NCBI GenBank assembly: GCA_023053575.1
Contig: JAKZAP010000022.1
Span: 13,868,518-13,932,517, forward strand
Direction of reading: 5' to 3'
Source of the DNA: Branchinecta lynchi
Lineage: Eukaryota; Arthropoda; Branchiopoda; Anostraca; Branchinectidae
DNA length: 64,000 nucleotides
Shown: one piece after another, positions 22,679-34,039 of the stretch
How the letters are laid out: each line of letters opens with the position of its first letter
How positions within the stretch are numbered: position 1 is the first letter of the stretch
The notes under the pieces: model-generated
The model's database searches: none
Told to the model about the DNA's origin: nothing
The model's input: only the letters and a program-made list of their open reading frames with translations
Position numbers and translations under genes: made by a program

Positions 22679-23050
22679 ACAGAAGTGTAAATTAAACCTT
22701 GAACCTAGATTCATTCTTCTTAAGCCCGGATACCCAAATATCGTAAGCTTTATTCTAACTCGGCTATCGATACCTCACTAGTCTTTGCACTTACCACTAT
22801 TCACTATTTTCCATTCGCATGATGCTCCCGATGAGTGCTCGCGTATCATGCTATTGATGCGTAAAACCGGTTATCTGAATTTTACCTAGTTTTTGCTAGA
22901 AGTCCAAGGACCTGGGAAAAGGCTTAAGACAGTCAATAGATAGTTTGTGAAAGCAGAACCTAGTTTTACAGAACCTAGTTTTACAGTATTCAAATAGTTT
23001 TGAATATTGGAACATAAACAGTAAATAATGCGAGTTGTGCTTTAAAAGGT
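22679..23050 (+). repeat. Dispersed repeat family D, copy 2
   Basis: It shares ordered blocks with 5,600-5,960, including 'gcgtaaaaccggttatctga' and 'acagtattcaaatagttttg'. A 17-bp direct repeat ('agaacctagttttacag') near 22,955-22,988 is internal. Confidence 0.6.
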
Positions 23051-23093
23051 CATGACATGAACTTTCTGTTACATAAGCAGATCAGGCATTTTT

Positions 23094-23351
23094 CCGGGGC
23101 AATCCGGATTGGCGATTCACAATCCGGATTATCCAAAAATGTGTTTTCTCTGACAGCCCAGATTATGAAAAATCGTTTTCTCTGACAATCGGACAATCCG
23201 GATTCGTTCTTGGATCGTCGATTGGAGAATCCTGCAACTGAGCAACATTGTCGGATTGTCGTTCTGCAATCTGAGATAGGCGATTCGATGTTTTCTCTAA
23301 CGAATCAGCTATCTGGGATTGTAATCCGAGATGGTCGCGGAAAAAACGCCT
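23094..23351. mobile_element. MITE with TIR AGGCRTTTTTTCCG
   Basis: The left end AGGCATTTTTCCG and the right end CGGAAAAAACGCCT are inverted copies, each followed inward by 'caatccggatt'/'aatccgag'-like sequence. The interior repeats 'gttttctctgac' and 'ggattgtcg' motifs. No target duplication is obvious, so the superfamily is not assigned. Confidence 0.5.
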
Positions 23352-23359
23352 ATAGTGTG

Positions 23360-25265
23360 TTGGATGTTATCTTGTGAAACTGCGCGTCCTTGTGACAACT
23401 GTCATGAAAATTATTTCTGTGAGCTGCCACTGTCCAGGTATTAAGTAAAATCGAGCCAGAAAACTATTTCTACGGCTGCTTCGATAATTAGCAATTTTCG
23501 ATTTCAGCGCTCTGCGGAAAAAGTTAAATTATTTTTTATTACTATTAGAATTGTTTTGTGAAGAATAAATGATTGATTGATTAAGTGCGACTGGAAATGC
23601 TACGCCGGTTAACACCTCAAACCCTTCACCAAACCTAGGTATTCCGATTGGGTATTGTAATTAAATAAAGCGCTGGACAAAAGGTTGGCCACTAAAGACT
23701 AGACATATGGGTGCATCCCATCCTGCTTATACCTTAAACCTCCTCCTCAACTGAGGATGCGAATTTTGACAGATCTTAATTGGCTCTGAAGTAAGGTAAT
23801 TAGCTTGCCTAGTTTTCTCTTATTTGGCTTTCTACCAATCATCTCGGCTGAACCTTACCAAATTCTTGAGTTTTCGGTTTGGGTTTTGGTGATGAGTTTT
23901 ACACGTCAACTCGGAAGCGTTTCCAACCGTAACTTGGTCCGCTAGGAGCGTTGAATCGAGAAAGAGCGAATCGGTTCACCAATTCAGCTATATAGTATAG
24001 AAAAGGCCCGTAATAAATTGTTAGTAAATTGGTTTTTCTCAAGGACCTTTTTCTGCTTATCCGTTGCGATTCGGATGTACACAGACTCGCTTTCTCGGAA
24101 GCCCATTTTGTTCTGTAGGACCAAACATGTTTTGATCAGTATGATATACACCAGGCAGAGCCGCGCGACAGCTAGCGGGGTTCGATGAACATGGTCGGGG
24201 AAGAATATTGCCGAGATATCAAACTAACTGAACTATGAATAAATATGAACAGTACATCATTACGCTTGGTGATAGTTGGGTTTAAAGCCTGTATTTTATT
24301 TGTTTTTAGGGTATTTATCACCTGTGTATGGTTGTGGTCAGGATATTCTGTGTCTAAGGTAGTTTCGTAGTGGTGCGTTCCATGATATATTGTTGCTCGA
24401 AAGTTGTAAAACGTAAGAAAACTACTGGCTTCAACAGCCGAAGCTCTGAGCCGTCAAATTCTTTGCGAGTCGTGATTGTTGATTGTTGCTGTTGTGTTGA
24501 TACTGCCTACGTTCAGCTCTCTGACTGAGTTTTATACATTATTGTTGTCATAGTATTTCGTGGGAGGGTGTGCGACCCTGCCGACCTTATTTCAAAGTGG
24601 AGTATTCTCAGATTAACAAAAAAGGTGGAGGGAAATATGAGGAAATTCAGAGTTTTTTTTTTTTAAATGTAGCCATGCTATTTATGGAGGGAGGGCTGGG
24701 TTGTGAATTGGTAATTGGTAATCTCTTCCCGGGGATTTCATAAAACAAGAAAAGGTCCAAGGGAATTAGGGGGGGCGGGTTTCCTTTTAAAAACATGTTT
24801 TTGTGGTTTTAGAATGGGTAATGTAAGCTGTGAGATAACAATCCTAATTTCGCAAACCTTTTTTTTTGTTGCCTCTACCTCCGACCCCCCTCCCCCCCAC
24901 CCCCCGTTCGAGCGACCGTGTTCTGACTTCACGTAATAAATAGAACAAAAATGAAAAGAGAACAAGAGCAAAAACGGAACTAGTACCTTTTTTATTTTGG
25001 GCAATATCCGCAGGCAAGGTCTACACTAACATAAATTGTTTCCCATGTTTCAGGGCGTTAGCGGTAAAATTATCATTACAAGGTTTTATGAGCCCCCGTG
25101 AGATTGATGCGAGGGATGATGATGCCCGGAGTTGGTAATGCCCAAAAACGATTTGCCCTTTTTCAACTCGGCGCTCATAGTGGCTTAAAGTACGTCTGGA
25201 AACGCCACTCCGACTTGACGCGGAAAACTCGTCGCTAGAAGACTCAAGAATTGGGTTAAAAGGAA
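23360..25265. other. Intergenic, nothing recognised
   Basis: No gene is recognised. A possible LINE tail ('aataaatgattgattgatta', about 23,563-23,582) and C/T-rich runs near 24,880-24,910 are the only structure seen. Confidence 0.4.
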
Positions 25266-25269
25266 CATA

Positions 25270-26640
25270 TATCAAGCTACCTTACAAATCCGTCATAAAC
25301 AATGACGGCTTCAGACGTCAATGGCAGAACTGTAGTAAGCTTCGTCATCAATCAGTCATAAGTAATAGCTTGTGAGTTGTGTTTCCACACGAAGAAACGT
25401 GGCGAGCAAGAGTACTAATCATTCATAAAGAATAATTGTAAACCCTGCCTTTGGGAATATCTTCAGACGCTAATGGAAAATATACAGTAGCTTACGAATC
25501 TGTCATAAATAATAAAGATGTGTATAGGTGATACGTCCTTCATAAAATTTGATGACGAATTGCCGCCAGACGTGCTAGAGGAAAAATAACAATCACACGT
25601 GAGATCTGGGGATAAGTTATCTGACAGGTGAATAAGCGATTAGGCTTTCGCTTCATATCGAGTCGCGCATTAGCCCCGTGGAAAAGTCAGCCAGCACTCA
25701 GCACTGAAGTCGGAAGTCAGAAATGACAAACTTGATGACGCTTGACTAAACAGAGTTGGGTTAAGCAAAAAGAGGGAAAAAAGCATTTTAGAGAGTTTTA
25801 AACATGGTTAGGCCCAAGAGGAATTGAAAATAGCAAAACTAACCTGGATAAATGTCCACCAGGAAGTAAGTTGTCATTGTTTTCTTTACGATAGCGCACC
25901 TAGCGGCGAAAAAAAACTAATCTGAGAGGAATTTTATGGGGCGTATACGAAAAATAAAAATATATGGCCAGCTACAGTTGTGATCCGTCATAAATAATAG
26001 TTGTGTTTTCCCAGATACAATGGTATCTTGTATGTTACCACGGTAACTGAATCTGCAGTTAGTCGTTTTTGCAGTTACACTGGTATCTGATACCACGGTT
26101 GGTCTGCAAAAAGACAATTACCGGATTTGCGATCTTACAAATCGTCCAAAAAGAAGTACTGATATCCGCTGACGACTAATGTGACATAACTTCTTTCCCA
26201 CCAATTTGACAAAAAAAAACTAGACTCTTGTATAAGTGATGATGAAAGTGAGATGAATTTTTCAGATACTGCGATGGTATTGGACGGTCGTTTGTCAATA
26301 TCATCTACCGCTGACTGGCCAGATACCACGATAACTGAAAATTCTTCTGTTGACCGTGGTATCAGATACCGCTGTAACCGCAGAAACAACGTTAGACCGT
26401 GGTATCAGATACCATGGTATCTGCAAAATGCAACTAATAATCGTAATCCCTGGCTTTGGGGAAGATCTTACGACGCCAATGGTAGAGCTAAAGTAGGCCA
26501 CTCTTTCTCATACACTCATCATAAATAATAAGTTCTAAAAAAAAATAAAAAATATGGTGAGCTATAGTACTGATAAGTCATAAATAATAATCGTAAACCC
26601 TTTCTTCGGGAAAGAGCTTAAGACGTCCGTTCAGAGTAGC
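25270..26640. repeat. Degenerate repeat cluster with inverted GGTATCWGATACC palindromes
   Basis: Phrases such as 'cataaataata', 'gtaaaccctgcctttggg' and 'cttcagacg' recur every few hundred bases. The perfect palindrome GGTATCTGATACC or GGTATCAGATACC occurs at 26,082-26,094, 26,358-26,370 and 26,401-26,413. The flanks of the first copy are an inverted match to those of the other two, so 26,000-26,440 can fold back on itself. It may be a foldback element. No coding function is seen. Confidence 0.55.
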
Positions 26641-26799
26641 TTTTCCGGTCGTATTAACCCGGTGGGAGCGTTCAGTTGGAAAATCGCGAATTGGCAATTA
26701 ATATTAGAATATTAGCGAGCCGTGCAAACGAAGGCTTGTATCGCACTGATAGAAGGGCAATACAGAGCGTATCGCCCTCATAGGTATGTGATAGTTAAT

Positions 26800-26893
26800 T
26801 TTCCAGCTTGAGACTGAAGAGGACCCTTGCTAAGAAGGGCTGAAATATAGCTCGAATAAAATTCAACTTATCCGTTTTGCAATATCAAACAGG
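26800..26893 (+). repeat. Ribozyme-like CTGANGA/GAAA repeat (copy 3)
   Basis: CTGAAGA at 26,814-26,820, stem GGACCCTT/AAGGGCT, GAAA at 26,842-26,845, then 'caacttatccgttttgc'. The stem position facing G has changed from C to T, which still permits a G-U pair. Confidence 0.5.
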
Positions 26894-27429
26894 TATGTGG
26901 TAGCGGGATGTTAGCACACCGTTTGTGACGGGTCATAGTGTGATTAAAAAATATGCAGGTAGCGCGGATCTTTGCGTACTTTTTTGTTGCTTTTGGTTGT
27001 TTAGTATCCCAGTTCTCGAGGACTCCGTTAAAGGACTCCTCACACTATTTCCTGTATTTCAAAATATGGAATACTCTAAAACTAGGCTCTGCTTTCAACA
27101 ATTTACCCCCCGGATTTGGCGGGTTAAGGACCTTTTCCAGGCCCGTCCACTTTAAGCAGGGACAAATTTACATAACCGTTTTTTTTTCTGATGAATAAAC
27201 TTCTCGCGAACGACCGTCGACAGCATGAACGCATCGGAGGTTGCGAACGAGGCAAGTGAGGAAATCCGTGAGGTTGGGCCCGTGGGGGCAGTACAAAAAA
27301 CTTCATTTTAAATTAGTTTTCACATACTTTTTCGAAAAACAGAGGAAGACTGAAAGAGAAAAAATTAAAAGAAAAAAGCAGCTTACTTCCCAGCGTATAA
27401 TCAGCGGCTATTTCACTTTCGTATACTCG

Positions 27430-27540
27430 GATAATGCATACAACGGATACGTCAGCTACCATGCTTTAGCATTGTAAAGCATCAGCTGTTAAAGCATCGT
27501 AGCTGACGTATCCTTTGTATGCATTATTTGCATATATATT
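27430..27540. repeat. Near-perfect inverted repeat, about 110 bp
   Basis: The left arm 'ataatgcatacaacggatac' plus 'gtcagctac' is mirrored by the right arm 'gtagctgacgtatcctttgt' plus 'atgcattat'. A small inner hairpin of 'atgctttagc' type lies between. The arm sequence is the terminal block of the ribozyme-like repeats, so this looks like a palindromic derivative of that element. Confidence 0.65.
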
Positions 27541-27559
27541 TCTAAGTCAGCTTGGGCTC

Positions 27560-29025
27560 AAGGTTTAAGTTATTCTTTTGGATCTTGAGATTTATGAATA
27601 TTTATTTTCACTTTACGTTCGGACCTTTCAAGTTATCCGTCGGTAACTTAGCCAGGGGTAAATTAGCTGCTGCTAACGCTAGGTCAGAACAGGCAGGGTC
27701 TCACGCTCTGTATTGTCTTATCAATCACAGTGCAGCTGTTTGGTAACAGAAAATGACCCGTTTAAGCAAGCAAGATGCGTTAATTAATCATCCTTGCTTA
27801 TTTTCCTGATAATTTTTCGCCACTGAATTTTCATTATAGGAACTCCTAAAGGGTTATTGGCTATTCAAAGGTTCCTCAGTCAGTGTCGCCTTTATTGTGT
27901 GTCGGAGAGGTTTGGTGGGGGGGGGAGGGGGAGACAATTACTAAACATTGTATAGAAGGGCCTGTGAGTACTGTGCTTGTTTCTCTGTTACCATACCTGG
28001 ACTTGCTTCATTTCCCATAAAAAGAACCATTCGCGCATCAAATAAAGAAGTCGGCGGTGGAGCAAAAAATCCCATCTGCTCCCAGTCGTTTTTTTTTAAG
28101 TACTGCTCTACGGTATTATACTTTTAAGCACCCTCCTATTTTTACTGGCTAATCGGTGGTATGTCTATATTTTAGCCATCGATGTAAAAAGAAAAAAATT
28201 GCCAGAGTCCTGTTTTTGTTGTTCGCTTCCTAGCTGCTGCCTGGCCGCGTCCTGTTTAAGCGCCGTGTTTTAGTGCTGGTAGCAGAGCATATCTCCCGAG
28301 CCGATTCTCCTACTATCCGTTTTAGCAGTAGTATCACGAGACGCGCGGACTTGCTTCCGTAGAAAGTCCCTATTCTGCTTTATACAACACTTTCATCAAA
28401 AGGTGGCTGATAATTCTTTGGACATTAAATGATAAATGAGGAAATTGCTGAGTGCAATGAGGCGAAGGTTCGTCACAAGCTTTTACAAAACTCGCTAATT
28501 TTCATCAGCATGCGTTTTTGCTTATCTCGCTGCAACAGAGGATTCGTACAACAGAACGGACTTGCAAAAATGCCATTCAGCAGGTAGTGAAGAATAGGTG
28601 AGGAAGCGCTGGGGAAGTGGTGACACAAAAACGAGGATCAGGTGTCGCGGGGGAAATTTGTACTAATGTGTTCTGGCCATATTGCTTGTGTTTATTGTGT
28701 AGTATTTATTGACGTGGTCATTTTATTTATCGGAGAATAAAATTAAAGCATAGCTAGTTCTAAGGTGTACTGTACTCCCCACTTTCCTCGTGAGTTCCCG
28801 TATGCCACTGGTGACAGTTACAGCCAGGCTTCACCTTCTGAATCCCAGATACTTAAATAAATAATGTACTTTATTTCCTTAATAGCTCGTAATCTACATG
28901 CTAGTATTGGCATTCAGGCAAATAACGCACGACACAATTATATGAATAGACATTTCATCTATTCATGAATATTGTTTAACTTAGCTAGAATTACAATTTT
29001 GGGTGAAATAGGGTAATACAGACCT
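27560..29025. other. Intergenic, nothing recognised
   Basis: Short frames only, without recognisable domains. A G-rich run lies at about 27,917-27,932. I see no transposon ends. Confidence 0.45.
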
Positions 29026-29029
29026 GAGA

Positions 29030-29760
29030 TAACGATCACTTGAGTGTATGGGTGGTCATACTAGTCTGCGGGTCTTACTAGTCCACTAATCTCGACGCCA
29101 GGTCTTTCCAAATATCAAGTTTCATTAAGATCCGATCACCCATACGAAAGTTACACACACCTCAGTATCCAGGATTCACCTTTCTTCCTTTTCCTCCACT
29201 CCCCAAACGATGGTCGGATCGGAAAATTTATTATTTCCTAGTTAACCTGGTCCCTGCTATGCCTGCCAAGTTTCATCGTCCTAGCCCACCTAGAAGTACC
29301 TTAACGTCAGATCACCGGAATTCGGCAACCCCCCTCCAACTCCCCCCACAGTACCCGAATCCAGTCTAGTTCTGTCAATGATGTACCTAGGGCTTGTGCT
29401 TGATCTTCCCCTCCAAGTTTCATCCCGATCGCTCCACTCAAAGGTTGTCACAAGATTCCCTCCCCCCCAAAAAAAAAAATTCATGGGATCCGGTCCAGAG
29501 TTGAAACGAGACATCTGAGAAACAAGGTCTTTCCAGATATCAACTTCCATTAAGATTCTATCACCCATTCGAAAGTTATGCATGCCACTAGATTCCGGGT
29601 TCCGCCTCCTCCCCCCATGATGGTTGGATCGGGCAAGGGACTATTTCCAAGTTAATCTGGTCAGGCCCTTGATATGCCTACCTAGTTTCGTCGTCCTAGC
29701 ACATCTCGAAGTACTCTAACTCGAGAACAGTGGGCCGGCAGGCGGACCGAAAAATGATCG
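29030..29760 (-). repeat. Repeat family C, copy 3' of gene B
   Basis: Inverted match to 9,480-10,460, with blocks such as 'tttccagatatcaa' and 'tttcatcgtcctagc'. A second copy at 55,690-56,230 occupies the same place relative to gene E, so the repeat was probably already beside the ancestral gene. Confidence 0.6.
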
Positions 29761-29928
29761 GTATATGGCACTTGAGCGATAAAAATTGCTCGGCGCAGCG
29801 TACGTATTTGCATGCAATAGTACGCATGCAATGGCTTTACTAAACCGTGTCCAAAGAACTACCTAGTATGTGGCCTTACATTTGACGCTTTGCCAAGTTT
29901 CTTCAAAATGAATAGGATAATTTCTTCG

Positions 29929-29934
29929 TTTAAT
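29929..29934 (-). terminator. Poly(A) signal ATTAAA of gene B
   Basis: ATTAAA on the minus strand lies about 50 bases beyond the stop codon. It is conserved at the same distance behind genes C (41,885-41,890), D (49,101-49,106) and E (56,371-56,376). Confidence 0.45.
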
Positions 29935-29985
29935 TTCGTCGAAGTACAAAAATATCTGGCAAATTACTAATTAGCAGGGAGATCT

Positions 29986-32851
29986 CTAGTATTTGGGGGC
30001 ATATGATGGGTAAGCCGGTGCCTTGTACGCTGGGTACGCTGGTGCCTTGTAGGCTGGTGCGGGGTAAGCTGGGGCATTGTATGCTGGTGCTGGGTAGGAT
30101 GGCTTGTAGGCTGGTTTGTAGTCGTATTTGGCCTCGCCGGAGTACTGAACATCAGCGACGTATCCGGTGTAGTCATCAGCGGTGTATGACACAGTCTGGA
30201 CACGGCCGTCTGGGAGAAGGGTCTGGTAGCTTCCCTTGACGTATCCCTTGTCGTCAGCGGTCTCTTCGTGCTTGTAGTCATTGTAGGTGTAGTCGTCCTT
30301 CACGGCCCAGGCGAAGTTGTAAGGTGCTGGAGCATTCTGAAAAGAAAAAAACATCAGTCTACTCGGGTCTAAGGACTGCTCGAGTTGAAAAAAACGTAGT
30401 TGGAATAGAATGTAGATTAAATTTTTAAGTTATATGTATTTATAGAAGAATGAGTACAGTAATTATTTCTGAATGGAAAGATAGGGCGACGTTCACGAAA
30501 AACTAACAGCAGCGAGTGGAGAACAATAACGGGTTATTCAAAGGGTCAAAAGTAAATATTCCAACCTTTTTGCTGATCCCAAGAATAGGGTAGATATCAT
30601 CACCCCCAAGCAGAGGGAACATATTTGGCCAGATTTGGGCCAAACTGTCTCCCTCTTTATAGTGTTTGAAAAAAATGGTGTTACCCGGAAATGCGGTATA
30701 CTTGCCCTATCTGCGGTGATTTTGATGGGCTGGACCATTTTCTTTTCAGGTGTCAGGGTCTAAGCGAGGTAAGAGGGAGTTTTCTTGGAGATGGTGGTTG
30801 TGAGCCCCTTCTTGGAATTTTGAAGTCTACGTCGAAAGTAAATATAGTAGCAGTTGGAAATTTTGTCCGGAAAGGTCTTATGATTCGAAAGTTGAGCGTT
30901 ACATGATTTTGTTTGTTGATGTATATGTATGTATACGCCCTGAAAAAGGGCTTTAAAAATAGTCATTCATTCATTACCAGATCAGATGCACCGCTATTAT
31001 TCATTTGGGGGAGGGATTTGGGTAGTGGTGTGAGACTGTCCTAGGAACGAAACGATGGCTAACTGAAGGGAAATCCAAGCCAAAAAATAAAAAGATAATA
31101 TAGCAATGACAGTGTTGATGCCGGGGTCCCAAATGTGCCAACCCATTCCACGTTTGGTATATTTATGTGGTAATGGAGTTGATGATTTGGTCCATGTTAT
31201 TGATGATTTGGTCCATGTAACCCAGAGCTTTCTGGGTTAAGAAAGGAATTATTGAGAGGAGAGGTTATGTTACTTCCTGACATCTTAAAGAACACGACGC
31301 CAAGCGTTAAATCTAAAATCTGCAGATTTGTTGATGGTGTGGTGAATGTAAAGTTATTTTGTTTTGTTGTTTTGTGTGTATTTTCGTGTATATGGCCTTT
31401 GGCTTTGAATACGATTATTATTATTATAACAAATGCTTCCTGCAGGCCAGTATCCAGGAATTTATTTCAGGGGGGGGGGGTTGCCTTTCGGGTTTTTTTG
31501 TCCTGCGGATCGCACAAAAAAGTACAAAAAAGACATAGGTCGGAGGGAAAAGCCTATAAAAATGAGTACTTTCCCCCCCCCCCTGGATACGGCCTTGGCT
31601 TCCTGCATGTAAGGTTGTCAGTATGGTCGAAATAACGCTCACATTACATCCGCGTTATATTCCCACGTTACATCCCCATTTGTTTCCATTGATTTCTTTG
31701 TGTCTCGTTACGATGAGAGGGAGGCAAAAACTAGCCGTTATTTTGCGTTGCCTGTGACAGTGATTGCAGAGCTAATTGCGGTAGCTGCAATTAAGATTCT
31801 TATTTTCCGGTTAACCCACTATCATTAGTCCTTTAATTAGCTCGTGCTGTGTGGTTGTGGTGATAGTAATGGCTTAACATTGTAAGGGGAAGCTGTCGGG
31901 TGCTTTACCCATGAAGTGATGGTGAGACAGTGTTAGATTTTATTTATCCTAGTAAGCCGGTTTTTTTTTTATTGGGCGATGACTATTTGAGTAGTAAGTA
32001 AAACTTAATTTAAAATTCAGCCCGCTTTTCCAATCCGTTTTTTTCTGTCCTAATATCTCTGGTTTCTGATAAAATCTTGGGGTTATTTGGCCCCTTTGGT
32101 AAATTATCTGCAGCCTCGGAACTTTCAACTTTTGCTTTTCCGTGGTCATCCTCATAACAAATGCGTGGTCGCTTTCTTCTAACTGATAAATATACTTGTT
32201 TTTTCCAGTGATAGCAATTTATTCTGTCTCTTTAAGTGTCATTAACGAGTGTGACATTTTTTTAAGCTACTTTAAAAGGACAAATCTTCCTAGACATCAA
32301 ATACTTTTTTCCTTTATCAAAGTTGCAAAAAGCACGTCCGAACTCCATAGATCAATATATACTCACGTCGTATGTCTTGTAGTCTGCCTTGTACGCCGGC
32401 TTGTACTCCTGGTACGCTGGCTTTGGGAACTGGGGAGCAGCTGCGGCGACGGCGATAAAAGCGGCGATAATGAAAACCTGCAGAAAATATAGATTAGTGA
32501 GATTCAAAACCCACTAGATGGTGTGACTGTTTGTCAGGTATGCCAGTCCATGTCTCAAGCACAAGGCGTACGATTTGCTCCAGGAAAGCCGCCATCGCCA
32601 AACCCGCCGGCCAATCAAATCCTCCAACCCTAATGCTTCCAGTCCTTTGTATTATTTTTTGTCAACTTCTGCCATTTCCTCTTATCTCTTTTTCACAGCC
32701 CACTTATTTCCTTCCAGACAAAGCTAATTAACAAGGATTATTCATTAACTGGGATCTTAAGAACACCTCGTGAACTTCAAGAAAACCTAAGCTGATTATT
32801 CCTGCTGTTATGGAGATCCTCTGTTAAAAAAACAGTAAATTTTACCTTCAT
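29986..32851 (-). CDS. RR-type cuticle protein, gene B (three exons)
   Basis: Secreted chitin-binding cuticle protein of 155 residues. The exons are 32,846-32,851 (ATG AAG), 32,367-32,477 (37 codons) and 29,986-30,336 (116 codons plus TAG), all joined in phase 0. Signal peptide MKVFIIAAFIAVAAA is followed by APQFPKP and a Tyr/Lys/Pro linker. The RR domain spans about residues 45-104. The consensus G-x7-D-G-x6-Y-x-A-D-x3-G-Y-x-A is met exactly by GSYQTLLPDG, VSYTADDYTGYVA. The tail (residues about 110-155) repeats PAY/KAPAY/PAPAY and ends SYAPKY; it is tyrosine-rich and suited to cross-linking. F at residue 20 (Y in C, D and E) and intron 2 content distinguish this copy. A LINE fragment and a MITE sit in intron 2. 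The family is known in arthropod exoskeleton; the exact cuticle region is not inferable. Confidence 0.93.
30640..30975 (+). mobile_element. 5'-truncated LINE fragment in intron 2 of gene B
   Basis: A frame from 30,691 reads MRYTCPICGDFDGLDHFLFRCQ. It contains C-x2-C with following H and C residues, which is the zinc-knuckle-like C-terminal region common in LINE ORF2 proteins. The 3' end is an ATTC-repeat tail (30,963-30,975). Genes C, D and E have the uninterrupted sequence ('agatttgggactaccagat'), so the insertion is specific to gene B. Three bases (act) seem to have been lost on insertion, and no clear target duplication is visible. Confidence 0.75.
31443..31597 (+). mobile_element. hAT-like MITE, family hAT-5, in intron 2 of gene B
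   Basis: The left end CAGGCCAGTATCCAGG and the right end CCTGGATACGGCCTTG are inverted copies around G and C runs. The 8-bp target duplication gcttcctg is perfect (31,435-31,442 and 31,598-31,605). Genes C and D keep the single uninterrupted copy ('aatgcttcctgcatgtaag'). Non-coding, 155 bp. Confidence 0.85.
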
Positions 32852-32888
32852 GATGAACTTGTGAGCTTGTCTTTCTTACTACAGAAAC

Positions 32889-32924
32889 ACTGATACAACT
32901 CATTTGATTCCGCCGATTCTTATA
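32889..32924 (-). promoter_or_regulatory. Core promoter of gene B
   Basis: TATAAG (32,919-32,924) and the initiator TCAGT (32,889-32,893, predicted +1 at 32,891) are 33 bases apart on the minus strand. The 5' UTR would be about 40 bases. The block from TATA to ATG is almost identical in genes C, D and E. Confidence 0.75.
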
Positions 32925-33205
32925 CTTCCTGACTCTGTGATGAACAAGCCGGACGAGATTTAGGTGAACGCCCTAAAATCCGCACCTTAGATTGGCACTA
33001 TCCAGCTGGAGCTCTGAACCGCTGACCTATATTTTTGCGATGTTAACCTTACAAGGCCATTAAAACCAGTGATTGTCCAGAAACGCTAAGCCTGGTGGGT
33101 GGGACGCTCTTTGACTGAGGATTTAAACGGTTCCGGTAAAATTTGGATGACTCGAGGTATCGCAGAATGGATATCCGGCCAAAACTGTGGAAACAAAATA
33201 CTCAT

Positions 33206-33345
33206 AATGCCCACGACTCAAAATGTGCACGATAAATGCCAACGACTCATGATGCCAACGACTCAAAATGCCCACGACTCAAAATGCGCACGACTCAAAA
33301 TGCCCACGACTCAAGATGCACACGACTCAAAATGCCATCGACACC
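33206..33345. repeat. 16-bp minisatellite, about eight units (block 1)
   Basis: The unit CACGACTCAAAATGCC repeats with small changes. The copy in block 2 is at 44,570-44,709, and a two- to three-unit relict is at 51,815-51,850 upstream of gene D. None is seen upstream of gene E, where another insertion occupies the site. Confidence 0.85.
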
Positions 33346-33496
33346 TGTACTAGGTTGTAAACGGCAAGGAAAACGTCGGGAACTACTAATCAGAACCACA
33401 CCGTGCAAAAACTTCGCCTGAAAGAAAGGGCGTTATCTTACCATTCCCCGGGGACTCCAGTAGCGGAATCCCCAAGTTATTGTGTGTCCAAGGGAC

Positions 33497-33784
33497 CAGA
33501 AGCGTTACTAACCAAAATGTTTTTTGTTTTTTTTTTGGGGGGGGGGGAAACGACTGTTTTTAAGAAAAAAACGACAGTTTTGAAAAAAGTCGAATGGTTT
33601 TCAGAAAAATGACTGTTTTGATACAAAATCAACTGATTTTCACAAAAACCGACTGTTTTCATGACACAAAATCAACTGTTTTGACAAAAAATCGCGCCGC
33701 TTCGCGCCGACTCGGTTATTTTTTACCGACTGGTCGACAACATTGAGGGGGAGGGTGTCCCCCCCCCCAGTCGTTACGCCCCTG
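33497..33784 (+). mobile_element. hAT-like MITE, family hAT-2 (block 1)
   Basis: The left end is CAGAAGCGTTACTAACC plus AAAATG and a G run; the right end is CAGTCGTTACGCCCCTG. Flanking octamers caagggac and ctagggac agree at 7 of 8 positions. The empty site is present upstream of gene D (about 52,160-52,180). The interior repeats 'gactgtttt' phrases and a 'cgccgcttcgcgccgac' palindrome. Non-coding. Confidence 0.85.
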
Positions 33785-34039
33785 CTAGGGACTCATTTCC
33801 CATATTCTCGTGAGTCCCCACAAAAAAACAAATACAAGATAAAGTAAAACAGGAACAGGACCATGACCTTTACAAGCGTCATTAAAGGTTTTTCTTTTGT
33901 GAAAAGAAATGTCATTTGGGTGCATTCCCTGCGTTCTCGTTGTTTTCCGTACGGAGAGCCCCCCGGAAGTAAGTCCCATCTCACCAAGGACTCCCCGGGG
34001 ATTGTTCAACGTCATGAGACACAGGACTTTTGACTGCAA

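Noticed and set aside
29967..30281. Minus-strand Thr/Arg/His-rich frame starting MTTSTKRP, overlapping exon 3 in another frame
   Set aside because: It is an alternative reading of the same exon. The RR frame has a complete consensus, splice sites and conservation; this one does not.
33099..33421. Frames with repeated N-A-H-D-S-K type peptides over the 16-bp minisatellite
   Set aside because: A 16-bp unit is not a multiple of three, so all frames read through similar repeats. There is no evidence of expression.
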